Shown: piece after piece, positions 32,599 to 43,952 of the stretch
How the letters are laid out: every line of letters starts with the position of its first letter
How positions within the stretch are numbered: the first letter of the stretch is position 1
Source: Leptodontidium sp. MPI-SDFR-AT-0119
Lineage: Eukaryota > Ascomycota > Leotiomycetes > Helotiales > Leptodontidiaceae
Direction of reading: 5' to 3'
NCBI GenBank assembly: GCA_020726505.1
Contig: JAHLEZ010000017.1
Span: forward strand, 620,001 to 684,000
Length of the DNA: 64,000 nucleotides
Program-made: the position numbers and the translations under genes
The notes under the pieces: generated by a model
Told to the model about the DNA's origin: nothing
The model's input: the letters and a program-made list of their open reading frames with translations, nothing else
Databases searched by the model: none

Positions 32599-34311
32599 TA
32601 GGTGGAAGGAGGTGTTGGATAGAGGGGTAGGGATAGATAGAACTTTCCTTTTGGTTAAATTGACTCTGTTAGTGGGTATATTTCTTGACGTGAACAGCTT
32701 TTTGCTATCTCTTAGATCGCTTGGTGTTTAGCGAGACTTTATATTTTGTTTCGAAATACTCGGAAGTCTCAACCAAAGATAGTCTTGACTTGAAAAAAAT
32801 CTTAGCATCCATCCGAACGTAAAGAGAGATGGGAAGGAGAAGAAGTAAGGAAATATTGGAAGAGAAAACAATATTTCTAGATCTCTCGCAGTGTTACTGA
32901 GGTTGAGCAGATGTGGTCAAACCCAGTATGTTACTTCATTGACTTCTCTTTGGCAAATGCATTCATGAATAAGGTATGGTAGGGAACAAGAACAATGGAT
33001 CAAACTAAAATTAGTTAAGTCTGAAGACTATTCCGCTCTATTGGAGTGAAGAAGCCACTCAAGTCGGAAGTCATTTCACAACTTCGTATCAGTTAGGCAA
33101 GTGGACCCACTGCTCACTCCTCATTCCCCTCCTCCTCCACTTTAAGTACAACGCACAACACTACAAACAAACAAAAAAACCCTAAATCCCACCCGCTCCT
33201 TCCTCAACCTAATGATTTCCTCCATATCGACCAACAACATAGAAGAAACTACAAATGATCAAGGACTTCCTTTAGCAAATTATTCCTACAGTGATTTCGA
33301 ATTATTCTTAAAAAAGGTTTACTATAGCATTTAAGATGAGCATAACTGAGATGTGGTGTAGATGCAAAGGTGGGAAGGAATGTTATTGAGACTTTGTAAT
33401 AAATTGCCATCATGTCATGTTACGCCTGATGAACAGATGAATAGATGGAGAGATGGCTGGCTACCCACTAGTCAGTCACTGGATAATAGCAGGGAAGAGA
33501 AGTTCAGAAGGATGATCTTTGTTACTTCTCATAAGGCTTGGTGGGAAGACGATTGTTTTGACTCACAGCGCCAGCTGGAACTAATCAGGTAAGGTCATTG
33601 AGGAGAGAAGTTATGTCCTATGTTATTGACACAATCAAACTTGCTTGTGGGACTGAGAGTCGGGAGTCCGCTTTATGTTGATATTTGGAAGTCATGTAAA
33701 CAAGAACAAGAACCATGACAGGAATAGAATATGCTTAGCACTATGGTTTTCGAAGACACTGGCTAGTCACATAGACATAGGCGATGAAAGTTTTCGAATC
33801 AAACAAGTGACAAGCGACTATAGGTGAGAATCTGAAAGGGGAATAGTCACGAACTAATTCTCACGGACGTGAGAGAAGAAGTCACGTCACATCACATCAC
33901 ACTTCAAGCAAGCGAGACGAAATTCTGCAGAGAATCTTTCATGTATGTAAGCACCCAGTACCAAAGAAACAAGTCATAAAGCGGCGAAACAAATAAAGTA
34001 GCCAGTAGAAAGACACTCAGAAGCATGGAATCCCCCTATCCATTTCCCATTTCCCATTTCCCATGTCCTCCCAGATAGCATGTACCAGTCGTGTGCATAC
34101 CATTAAATCCCTCCATACAACCAACCAACCCTCCCTTCCCAGATAACACAACTCCTCGAACGCCAAAGTTCTGCTTCAGCTAGCATGACAAGAGACAAAG
34201 GGTATATAGGTGCGTGAGTCATTCCAGTGAAGATGTGTAGACTGGTGGTGACAGGTGATGTCTTTTGTCGAAATCCATGCTGGTGTTGCAGAGTCATTTT
34301 CGTGGAGTCAT
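32599..34311. other. Convergent gene-free region
   Basis: 1.7 kb between the ends of PBY1 and the H1-like gene. It is AT-rich compared with the genes and contains only short unconvincing frames. A triple TTTCCCA tandem is at about 34044-34064. I found no tRNA-like or other structured RNA by eye. Confidence 0.45.
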
Positions 34312-35049
34312 TTACTTCTTCTTGGTGGCGACGACCTTGGTCTTTGGCTTAGAGCCATCGGTACCCTTGATCTTCTTGGTGCCAGCAGCCTATGGGAAGC
34401 ATGAATTAGCATGATGAAGCGGAGTAATATGAGAGCATAGCTTGTATGTGAATGGAACGGAATGATATTGGAAAGTCTTGAAAGAACAAGGCTGAGATAT
34501 CGGATATAACATGCATGAGAAGCATTTCTTGACACTTGAGAAGGATTGCATAGCATTGACTATGTGATTCGAGTGATGGCCTTTGAGACTGGGGTCTTGG
34601 ACGCGTCTGATGAGGATCACAACAAAAGATCACAGAAACATACCTTCTTTGCTGGGTTTCCAGTAACAGCTCCTTCGGCCTTCTTGACAGCACCCTTGAC
34701 CTGTAGAGTAATTAGCAACGTGTTGAAGATTTGTTGAGGAAGAACCTCACCTTGGCAACAACCGAAGTCTTCTTTGCTGGCGCAGCCTTCTTGACACCCA
34801 CTGGCTTGGAGGCCTTGGTAGCGGTAGCCTTCTTTGGTCCTCTCTTCGCACCTGTATTGGCTGTAGCACGCTTTGTGGTGGTAGTCTCGGTGATGGTTGG
34901 GAAGATTCTCGGCTTGGAGTTTCCTAGATATGCGGTTCAGCGAAGCTCGACGAGGTTTACGCGCTGAGCCATATCAAGCTTCTGGCAGCTGCAGCAGAGG
35001 GCCTGGGCAAAAACTGACCGGTCGCTGAACGAGTTCCTTCGCGCGCCAT
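34312..35049 (-). CDS. Small lysine/alanine-rich histone-H1-like protein
   Basis: Four exons on the minus strand, 35049-35019, 34923-34751, 34700-34644 and 34389-34312, give 112 residues. The protein runs MAREGTRSATGNSKPRIFPT, then alternating K, A, T and P with PKKAT, PAKKTS and VKKAEG, then GNPAKKAAGTKKIKGTDGSK, ending KKK. It is strongly basic and lacks the winged-helix globular domain of true H1, so it resembles only an H1 tail. Short proteins with this AREGT/SATG opening and KGTDG ending occur widely in filamentous fungi; I know of no assigned function. A nuclear, nucleic-acid-associated role is inferred from composition. The exon sum and all four in-frame junctions support the model. 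An ACGCGT box sits 70 bases upstream of the ATG. Confidence 0.85.
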
Positions 35050-36629
35050 TGCTTCCTGCAAAGATATTAGCTTGAATGTATGTGGTTGAGGTTTGCGCCG
35101 AATCGGCGCATCTCGAGGACGCGTCTCGAGCGGGCGACAATGCGACCAGGAACTTGGAATATACTTACTGTGTGGGGTGAGATTGATTTGGGGGGAGTTT
35201 AAATTGATGGAAGTGCTGTCGCGGGGGACAAGAGTATCTGGAAATGGAGTTGAAAAGGGGGTTGGAGTTTTGTTGGTGGTGGGTTGTGGTTGAGAAGGAA
35301 GGAAGAGGGCGGAGGTGTGTTGTTGTGCAGCGATCTGGGAAACCACACTAAGCCGGGGCTGGGTCTGGAGGTGGATAAAACGAACAAACCTCGATTTCAC
35401 AAATTTCCTAGGAATTATTTTAAAATTGGACTAAGTAGATTTGGGGATATCTATTTGATTCGTTATCGGCCAACTTCCTGCTTGAATCCTGCTTGTTGTT
35501 GTCTTTCTCTGTTTCTATTTATATCACGTGCGAGGCCTGTTTTATGGCCCCCCTTCAAGCGAGTTTCATGATTGTTATGATTGCGCATGTCCTGATGAAT
35601 CCCGGAAAATTTCATGGTCAGTTGGAAGCTCTATTCGTAGTCCATCAAGTGTTTTTTCAACATATTACGAAGTATGAATAGAGAGATAAATGGCAAAGTA
35701 GCCATTCCTTGTAGAGCGTTGACTGTTGAGGCTGAAGTTGAAGTTGGATCGCTAGGATGCTTCAGATAACTTGAGTATCTAGAAAATGTCGCACCTGAAA
35801 CATGATAGTAGATTCGAGAAAGATTAAGAGGGCTGGAAAGAAGAAATACATATCATGAAGCCAGGCTTGTATGACTGCTGTCGGCTCCCTTCTTCATTGG
35901 CAGATGATTCGAGTACTTGATCCTATTCTTGACGATGACAACTCGATGTGGACCCAACTTTGAACATAAATCTAGCGTTAGAGGTCTCACACTAGGTAAG
36001 CTGATGATGCGTATATTCTAGCCAAAATATAGAGTATTGCATCCTGATGAAGCCCGTCTCTACTATTTTGCTTCGCCTGAGTAAAGGCAGAGCAATCACC
36101 CAAAACATGGAGCCAGCAAAACTCGACTTCCTGAAGTCTCTACATCATACTGTAACATAGGATTGACGGTGCACACTCTGCGCAAAGAGATACCATAGAA
36201 ATATATGAGAAAGCACAGATATGTACCTGTCTATTATTGCATAGGGTTCGTTGAGTGAGAGAACCAAAACGATCACTGGAGTCTACGCGAGCTTCGGTTG
36301 TTATGCATGGCAGTACATTTTGTCTGCCACTATGTCTGCTCTGCAATTATGAGTAGTAGAAGCTGAATTCGAGAATATGAACAGAAAACAACGATCCACT
36401 AGCAAAATAATAAAGAAGAGTAAAATCTCTAGATCTCAATTTTAGCGAACAGTATCGAAGTTTGGAAACACTTGCAGAGGAATTGTCTTTTCTTTCTGAA
36501 AATGGAAGAATCTAACCCAGTATTGCGACCCGTCTTGACTCTCTAATGCTCTAACCATGTGCATATCATGTACAGGGGATCATCTGCGAAATCCAACCAA
36601 CGCGGCAAACGAAATGTCCTTTTATGCTT
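35050..36629. other. Intergenic region between the H1-like gene and the carrier gene
   Basis: About 1.6 kb upstream of the H1-like gene and downstream of the carrier gene, both on the minus strand. The 350 bases next to the H1-like ATG are G+T-rich on the plus strand and likely its leader. No other gene is supported. Confidence 0.45.
35119..35124. promoter_or_regulatory. ACGCGT (MCB-type) box upstream of the H1-like gene
   Basis: ACGCGT lies 70 bases upstream of the H1-like ATG, inside the larger near-symmetrical word CTCGAGGACGCGTCTCGAG. A second ACGCGT is inside the gene's last intron at 34601-34606. If the protein is chromatin-associated, S-phase expression would make sense; this is inference. 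Confidence 0.45.
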
Positions 36630-37802
36630 TTACTCGGCCTTCATCTTCTTGAAGAAATCCATGACTCCGGTGAACACCACGAGCAAGATACCTCCACCTG
36701 GACCTAATCTGAGAACCTTTGGCAAGAAACCTTTGTAAAGAGCACCAAATCCTTCCTCCTTGAAAACAGTGCCAACTGCTGGCCAAGCCCAGTTGTACTT
36801 GGGGATTGAGCCAGCTACCTTTGGGCTGTTCTGGATACGTGACTTGACCACATCCATTGGTGTGTTGACGATCGTACCGATTGTACCTCCAGTTGCGCCG
36901 GAGAGTAAATCGAAGCCCATTTGGGTAGTCTTGTTCTCGGTCTTTGGAAGCAGCTCCCGAACTTGGAAGATGCAACCGAAGTAACCGGCGTTCCACAGAA
37001 TGTGTCTCCACATGGTACTCTCGAGTCCGTTGTACAACGCCAGTGGTCCCTCGGTCTTCACAGTCTTGATCACAACATCCATCATTCCCTTATATTGCGA
37101 AGTTCGATCCTGAAGACGGATCTTGACCAGCTCGAATGGGACGACGACCAGCGCCTCGGTTGCTCCAGCCGTTGCTCCAGTGAGGACTGAGAGGGATTGG
37201 TTCATCTTGGCCACTCCGAAGGCATCGCGGTAGAACTTGCCCCAGGCATCGTTGGCGGCGAACTTGGTTGCACGCTTGGGAGCTTCCATGAGAATAGGAG
37301 CCTCAATACCACGGTACAGCCGGGAAACACTGGGCTATTGTTAGTCATGGACTTCCCCTCGCAGCAGAGACAAACATGCCCTTCGTTCTTGACGATCTTC
37401 CTGAAACAATCTATCATACCACTATATGCATCTTCCCCAACGGCCGTTCCAGATTGCAGTTGTCTGCCAATTCGTCAATTCCTTTGTGTTTTGATTATGT
37501 CGATGACTATGCGCTTACATTCTGGTCTTGACGACGTCCAAAGGGTACCTGCAGAACTGGGTCAGCTATGATGCAAATTGTCGCATTCACAAAGATGGGG
37601 GACCCACATCACAAGAATCTGTTCAAGGCGCGCCATTTAGCTCTTGATCCTTTTGACACATTTTCAATTGGGGGGGCATACTTCAGAGACACCAGCGACC
37701 GCACCTGCACATCCTGTGAGCTTCCATTGGTAGTTTCGAAGGGCCGAGGAGCTTACCTGCGGCGAACTGGTAGATGAACGGCAAAGGTTTGTCTTGAGAC
37801 AT
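36630..37802 (-). CDS. ODC1: Mitochondrial 2-oxodicarboxylate carrier
   Basis: Six exons on the minus strand: 37802-37757, 37713-37682, 37618-37608, 37548-37519, 37463-37380 and 37329-36630, totalling 300 residues, the usual carrier length. Three mitochondrial-carrier repeats are visible through their signatures YPLDVVKTRI, VPFELVKIRLQ and TPMDVVKSRIQ. The sequence GIEAPILMEAPKRATKFA is diagnostic of the oxodicarboxylate carriers (yeast Odc1/Odc2, human SLC25A21). These exchange 2-oxoadipate and 2-oxoglutarate across the inner membrane, linking lysine and glutamate metabolism. Exon 3 is only 11 nt. The fifth intron appears to start with GC (GAAGG|GCATGT); an alternative GT donor would insert three residues (see findings). 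It is divergent from DNA2. Confidence 0.93.
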
Positions 37803-38196
37803 TGCGGCGGTGGCTCTGCGGCAGATCAGTAACTAATGCAAAAGGGCGAATATGAAGATATATTCGAGAAAGTGTCTGCTTACCCAGAGACTGGATTGTT
37901 CTTGTCGTGTAGCGGGGAAGGTGGAAGTCTCGAAAATGATATCAACCCGACGGGACCAGGGACGAGGGCAGCCAGGGAGGGCCCCACATGGAGCTAGCTC
38001 GTGCTTGCGCTTGCCACTTAAGTGCTCGGGGTGGCAGGTGCCAAGACAACACGCTCAGTCGCGTAAATGGCAAGCGCGGTCGTGTCGTGTCGTATCTTGT
38101 CGTGTTTACCTACAGATAATAACCATCCTCGATTTTATTGTTTGGGTCCAACTTCAATTTTGGGCTTCTGCAGCAACGACGCAGGCAGTGAATAGA
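37803..38196. promoter_or_regulatory. Divergent promoter, oxodicarboxylate carrier / DNA2
   Basis: 394 bases between two start codons. It has one ACGCG core (read on the minus strand) at 38060-38064, within TTACGCGAC, and a run of CGTGT/TCGTGT words at about 38080-38106. The ACGCG core would suit an S-phase gene such as DNA2 but is weaker than the full palindrome in the neighbouring promoters. Confidence 0.45.
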
Positions 38197-41100
38197 ATGC
38201 CGCCCCTCCAGAAGTCATTCTCTGACCAGAACCACTCAGCAAAAGCAAGAGTATGATATATTTTCCCTTGCCCTTTCGAAGAAATCGAACCTAACTGTTC
38301 GTAAGCAGCCGCGAGGGCAATGGAATAGGAACAAGAGTTTCCAAGGGCCACAATCCACAACATCCGAGGCAAAGCCATTGCAAGAGAAGCCCCCGATTCC
38401 GATATCTACAGCCACGAAAAACAAACTCAGTGTATTCCAATTCGGCGGACATGCCAAGAAAGATGGAACAAAGCCGGTCATAAGTCTGATCTCGGACGAT
38501 GAAAAGGAGAATGAGGGGGCAAAAGGCAGGAAACCGGCAGCAGCAAAGGCACAGAATGGAGAGCCAAAATCATCCCAAGAGCAACCGGCATTACCTACAT
38601 CAGCGAGAAAGCCCGTACCGTCCACACCAGCAGGCAGACTGGCTTTACCAGACCTGATTGGAATGGGCGATGTACGGCGACCTGTTCAAAGTGTCTCGCC
38701 TGAAGAGCGTATAGAATGGGATCAGAAAGAGAAAGGATCTGGATCTGGAGCATTTGGGGGCATTCGTAGAGCAAGAAAACGAGCACGAAGTTCTTCACCG
38801 ACTGGATCCTCGCCTGCTCGAGCTCTGCACCCCCAAGTTGACCCTGGATCCGAACTTTGGGGTCGTTATTCTTTCAGCGGATCCAATGCACCGACACCTC
38901 AAGGACTACCGGTTCCTGCCCTCGCCCACCTCATGCAAACTTCGTCCCCTCAACCCACAAAGGAAGGCGTGGCTCCACGGTCAGGAAGTGGCTTGAGAAG
39001 AGCCAACAGTTGTGGCAACCAATTCCCCAAGCGAAGAAGAATTGGAGCTTCTCAGAGTGATGATGTCTTCACTGAGTCTGCCACAATTGGTCCATCTAAG
39101 CTGTCCGTCTTGATTGAGAGAGTGGCAGAAGGTCTGTCACAGCCAAGGCGATCAATTACCCCGCAATCCGGAAAAGAGATGTACAACAACCGACAGTTCT
39201 CTGATGTTGAGGATGATTCGCCAATTCAACAAAGCCGCCTTCGCGAATGCGAACCTGCGTCAATGGAGTGCGACCAGGAGCCCATACCACAACCGAACAC
39301 AGACGCGTTTCCTCCTCTGCCAGATCATTCAGACTCTTCTGATTATGGAGATTTCGACGATGACGAATTTGATGATAGCTTACTTGAACTCTGTGACCCG
39401 AATGCTCGAGTACATCCAGTACCCGCACTTCCTCCCGATCCACCTCAGGCCCGTTCGTCCGTCAAAGTTGAGACGAAGCCACCCACTATGGCCCCCTCCA
39501 AACCGTCTGAACCTGCTCATGCGGTTCAGGCCGAGAAGGATGAGTTCGGCGATTCAGATGACGATATGTTTGAAGCTGGTCTAGAGCAGATCGCATCCCA
39601 GTTCGATCCGCAGATTTCGATTGGGGGGAAAGTGTCACCTGTGGCAAAAGGAGGCAGTGGAATGGTTCGGCAGATGAGAAGGGTACCTTCCAAAACAGAA
39701 TCGGAGGACGAGTTTGGTGATGGCGGGCTAGGTGATGACGACTTCGAAGCTGCAGAAGCTACTGCAACTCAAGCTATCCAGCAGACCGCCAACAGTCTTT
39801 TACCTGTATGTGCCAGATATTCATAGTAATATACTACTTTACTAAGGCCCTCTAGTCCACACAAAAAATAGCCATTCAAAGGTATCTTGTCACCACTATA
39901 TTTGGTAGCGAATTTGAAAATGTGAAGGGTCGTATGCAACAAGAAAAGGTAACTAGTTATCTGAGCGGTAGATATGATAGCTGACTTAATATTACAGATA
40001 CTCATTCTTCAAGCCGAGGGTTCCAAGGCACTTAAAGCGGTCCATCTAAGAGGCATCTGGATTGAGACACCAGTGACAGTTCAGGCATTCGTTCATGTCA
40101 TTGGTCTCTTCGACTCGTGCGGTAAATGTGTTGTCGATGATAATGTCAACCTCCTGATCCTACACCCAGACCATCTGATATCATCGACCGTGGTTGCAGA
40201 CTCTTTTGGCTGTACTCGTCGGGCAGTACTTCAGGATAGAGTGAAGGCGACCAGTGACTCCAGTGCCCCCTTGGTGTATGGCACAATCCTCCATGAGATT
40301 TTCCAGGCAGCCATGCTGGAGAACCGATGGGACTCAGAATGGTTAGGCGAGCTCATTGAAAAGACAGCAACTCGCCATCTGGAGGATCTGTATAATATCA
40401 AGAAACAGGTGCCAGATGCTGTCGAACACTTGACGAGCAAGATGCTTGAGCTGCAGGGTTGGGCAGAATTGTTTATCTCTTCACAGCCAAATGTATATAC
40501 CCTCGTTCTTCACTCTACGTTTACATGCTAACGCTGCACAGCCTGAAGCCAAGGTTAAAGCCGGTAATGGAGAGACAGCTACTATGTGTGTCAGCAAGCT
40601 TCTTGATGTGGAAGAGCACGTATGGTCTCCTATGTACGGTCTTAAGGGCAACATCGACGCCACGGTCCAAGTCACGATGCAAGATGGAAAGGAGCAGCGA
40701 ACCCTGACGGTACCATTCGAGGTGAAGACCGGAAAGAACCCCACCGCTGCTCATCGTGCTCAGACGGCTCTTTACAACTTGCTCCTCTCCGACCGGTATG
40801 ATGTCGAAATCGCGTATGGCATTCTATATTACATGGAAACTTCGGAGACTATCAGAATTCCGGCAATTCGACATGAACTTCGACACATGATCATGCAACG
40901 AAATGAGCTTGCATGTTTTGTCCGCGAGCGTCATTCTCAACTTCCTCCTATGCTGAAGAAGGAGAACATGTGCAACAAATGCTATGCAAAAACCCCCTGC
41001 TTCATCTACCACAAACTCGCCGATGATGGAAATGGAGAGACCAGTGGGATGAAATCCAAGTTTGACGAGGTTGTCAAACATCTCACACCGAAACACAAGG

Positions 41101-43442
41101 AATTCTTCCTCAAATGGGATGATCTTCTGACCAAAGAAGAGAAGGAGAGTCTCAAGTTTCGCCGAGAATTGTGGACTATGCTCAGCTCCGAGCGAGAGAA
41201 GCTCGGTAGATGCTTCTCGAATGTCATCATTGAGCCCAATTCGGCATACGAAGAGAAAGACAACCCAAAGATCAATCGATATCGATACAGCCTTGTCAAA
41301 CCGGATCCACCATCTGGTTTCTCTTTCCTTGACTCGCAAATTATTGTTGGAGAGCCAATAGTCATCTCGGATGAGAAAGGCCACTTCGCTCTTGCAAACG
41401 GATTTGTCACCCATGTCCGTAAGAAGCGTGTAGGTGTTGCCGTGGATCGTCGATTGCACAATGCTCGGATCCGCCAGCCTGGGTTTGATGAAATAGACAA
41501 TCAAGTCTTCGCCAGCATCATGGAAGTGGCACCTGAGGGCTCTTCTATGGAAGAAGCCGACGGTAAGATTCAAGAAGAGCCTATCAGATATCGACTTGAC
41601 AAGGATGAATTCAGCAATGGCATGGCAACGGTTCGAAACAATCTTATCCAGGTCATGTCGGACAGTGCCTTCGGTTCTCGACAAATCCGTGGCTTGGTTG
41701 TTGACCTCAACGCTCCACGATTCAAGACTCAAGCTACGGCATATGTCTTGCAGGACCGTGAGAATATCAACGTTGACCAGAGAAGGGCGATTCAAAAAGT
41801 TATGAGTGCTGAGGATTATGCCCTGGTTCTTGGGATGCCAGGAACTGGCAAGACGACCACTATTGCCCACATCATCCGGGCTCTAGTTTCCCAGGGCAAG
41901 ACAGTGCTCCTCACGTCATACACTCATACTGCGGTCGACAATATTCTGTTGAAGCTAAAGGATGATAACATCCCTATCCTACGCCTAGGAGCCATTGCGA
42001 AGATTGCGATGGAAGTCCAAGAGTTTGCAACACTGGCAGCGACTACCAAGACATCGTTCGAGGAGATCAGACATGCCTGGCATGATACACCAATCGTCGC
42101 CACCACTTGTCTGGGTATCAACCATGCTATCTTCAGCGAACGTACCTTTGACTACTGTATCGTAGACGAAGCCTCCCAGATTACCCTCCCAGTCTGCTTA
42201 GGGCCCATTCGTCTCGCTAAGACCTTCATTCTAGTTGGTGATCACAACCAGCTCCCACCGCTCGTACAAAACAAAGAAGCACTTACTGGAGGTCTGGACA
42301 TAAGTCTATTCAAGCACCTCTCAGACATGCATCCCAGCTCTGTCGTCTACCTCGAACATCAATACCGCATGTGCGAAGACGTAATGGCCCTCAGTAACAA
42401 TCTCATCTACCAAGGTCGCCTCAAATGCGGAAGCCAGGAAGTAGCCAACAGCAAGATAACCATCCCATCCATCGACGCCCTCAAGAACCACCACTACACG
42501 CCCTCCACTCTCTCCCTTGCACCAAAATCCATCTGTGCCGGTCCCGACCCAAGCCGCTGCTGGATCAGACACCTCGTCGACCCCGCCACAAAAGTATCCT
42601 TCATCAACACCGACCCACTCCTCCCTCTCTCCCGCGAAGAAGCAAAAGGGAACCGCATCGTCAACCCCACCGAAGCAGCCATCTGCACACAACTCGTCGA
42701 ATCCCTCCTCACGGTTGGTGTTCCCGCATCCAGCATCGGCATCATGACACACTACCGCTCGCAACTCTCCCTGCTCAAACACAGCATGCGCGCCCACCCC
42801 GAACTGGAAATGCACACCGCAGACCGCTTCCAAGGCCGGGACAAAGACGTCATCATCCTCTCTCTCGTGCGCAGCAACGAAGCTGGATCTATCGGTGAAC
42901 TCCTCAAGGATTGGAGGAGGATCAATGTCGCTTTCACGAGAGCGAAGACGAAGCTGCTTGTTGTGGGGAGTAAGGAGACTCTTGGGGGTTTTGGGGGGAA
43001 GAAGGAGGGCGAGGAGGAGATGGTGGGACGCTTTGTTAAGTTGATGGATGGGAAGGGGTGGATTTTTGATTTGCCTAAAGATGCACTTACCGATCATCTT
43101 TTTGAGGTGGGGAGGACGCAGACTCAGACACAGGGTGGGAGTGAGAGGGTGAGTGGAAGCCAGGATGTGCCTCTTGGGGCCAAGACTGAGGTTTTAGGTG
43201 GTGGAAAGGCACTCACTAATGCCCTGGAAAGAAAGAGAAAGGGCTTGAGTGAGACTCAAGGGAGAGAAAATGCAAATCCGAACCCGAATTCGGGTCTGAG
43301 GACTGTCAGGAACGGGAACGGGAATGCGAGACCGCCACTTGGACAACTCAGACAGCCGATGAAGAGGGTTTCAGGCATGAAACCGTTCAAGCAGCCTAGT
43401 ATGAGTACGACTATGGATATCATCAATGATGCGAGATCTTGA
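38197..43442 (+). CDS. DNA2: DNA replication ATP-dependent helicase/nuclease Dna2
   Basis: Five exons, 38197-38250, 38309-39805, 39856-39948, 39998-40492 and 40542-43442, give 1679 residues. Residues 1-510 are disordered, with a SUMO-interacting-like motif (VISLISDDEKENE) and acidic patches. The RecB-like nuclease follows, with H647 (YGTILHEIF) and PFEVKTGK, framed by the four iron-sulfur cysteines C620, C857, C860 and C866. The superfamily 1 helicase has Walker A G1144-M-P-G-T-G-K-T, DEAS-Q motif II, EHQYRM and the late DRFQGRDKDVIILSLVR. Dna2 trims long flaps during Okazaki-fragment maturation with Fen1 and resects double-strand breaks. The tail after about 1570 is low-complexity and basic. 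The early exons are short and each junction keeps the conserved IQRYLV and RMQQEK-ILILQAEG stretches intact. Confidence 0.95.
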
Positions 43443-43952
43443 TTTGGGACGTTGGTTTAGTGTTGGAGTTTGTGTGTGTTTCTGGATGTTGGGGTTGGAG
43501 TATCGGTACTAGTATTAGTATTGAATTGGGAATTCTTGCATAGCGAAATGTTAAGAGTAGGATAAGTTGATATGAGATGGGATGAATGGATTATTGCATA
43601 TGGAGTGGATAGCGGGTCATGAGCGAGGCGTTTTGGGTACTCATTCTTGCATTCATCGTTGGGCTTTTCTCGACTACGGACTACGGCTAGTTAGGGTAGA
43701 AAGAAAGGGAAGGGAATCAATATCAACATGACCAACACCCATATCCAGGATATCCATAGGATAGTATACATGCAGTATTTTCTATACGGGAGGTTATTCG
43801 CGTGGTCGCGCTAGGCTAGGCTAAGTAGATAGATGTACATAGACAAACAGACCGCAGAGCAGAATGCAGAAGATGGACTTGACAACTTAAGAAGGCAGAA
43901 TTATACAGAACAAGGTATGATACAGAGCCAGAGCAGAGCAGGCCAGGTCTTG
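43443..43952. other. Convergent intergenic region
   Basis: About 510 bases between the DNA2 and BRE4-type gene ends. It is T/G-rich just after DNA2 and shows no coding frame or structured RNA by eye. Confidence 0.45.

Noticed and set aside
32599..34311. tRNA or structured RNA genes in the larger gaps
   Set aside because: I looked for B-box-like GTTCGANNC with a matching acceptor stem and found none convincing; a covariance search would be decisive.
42321..43097. Minus-strand open frame within DNA2
   Set aside because: It mirrors the conserved helicase exon and is a codon-usage shadow.
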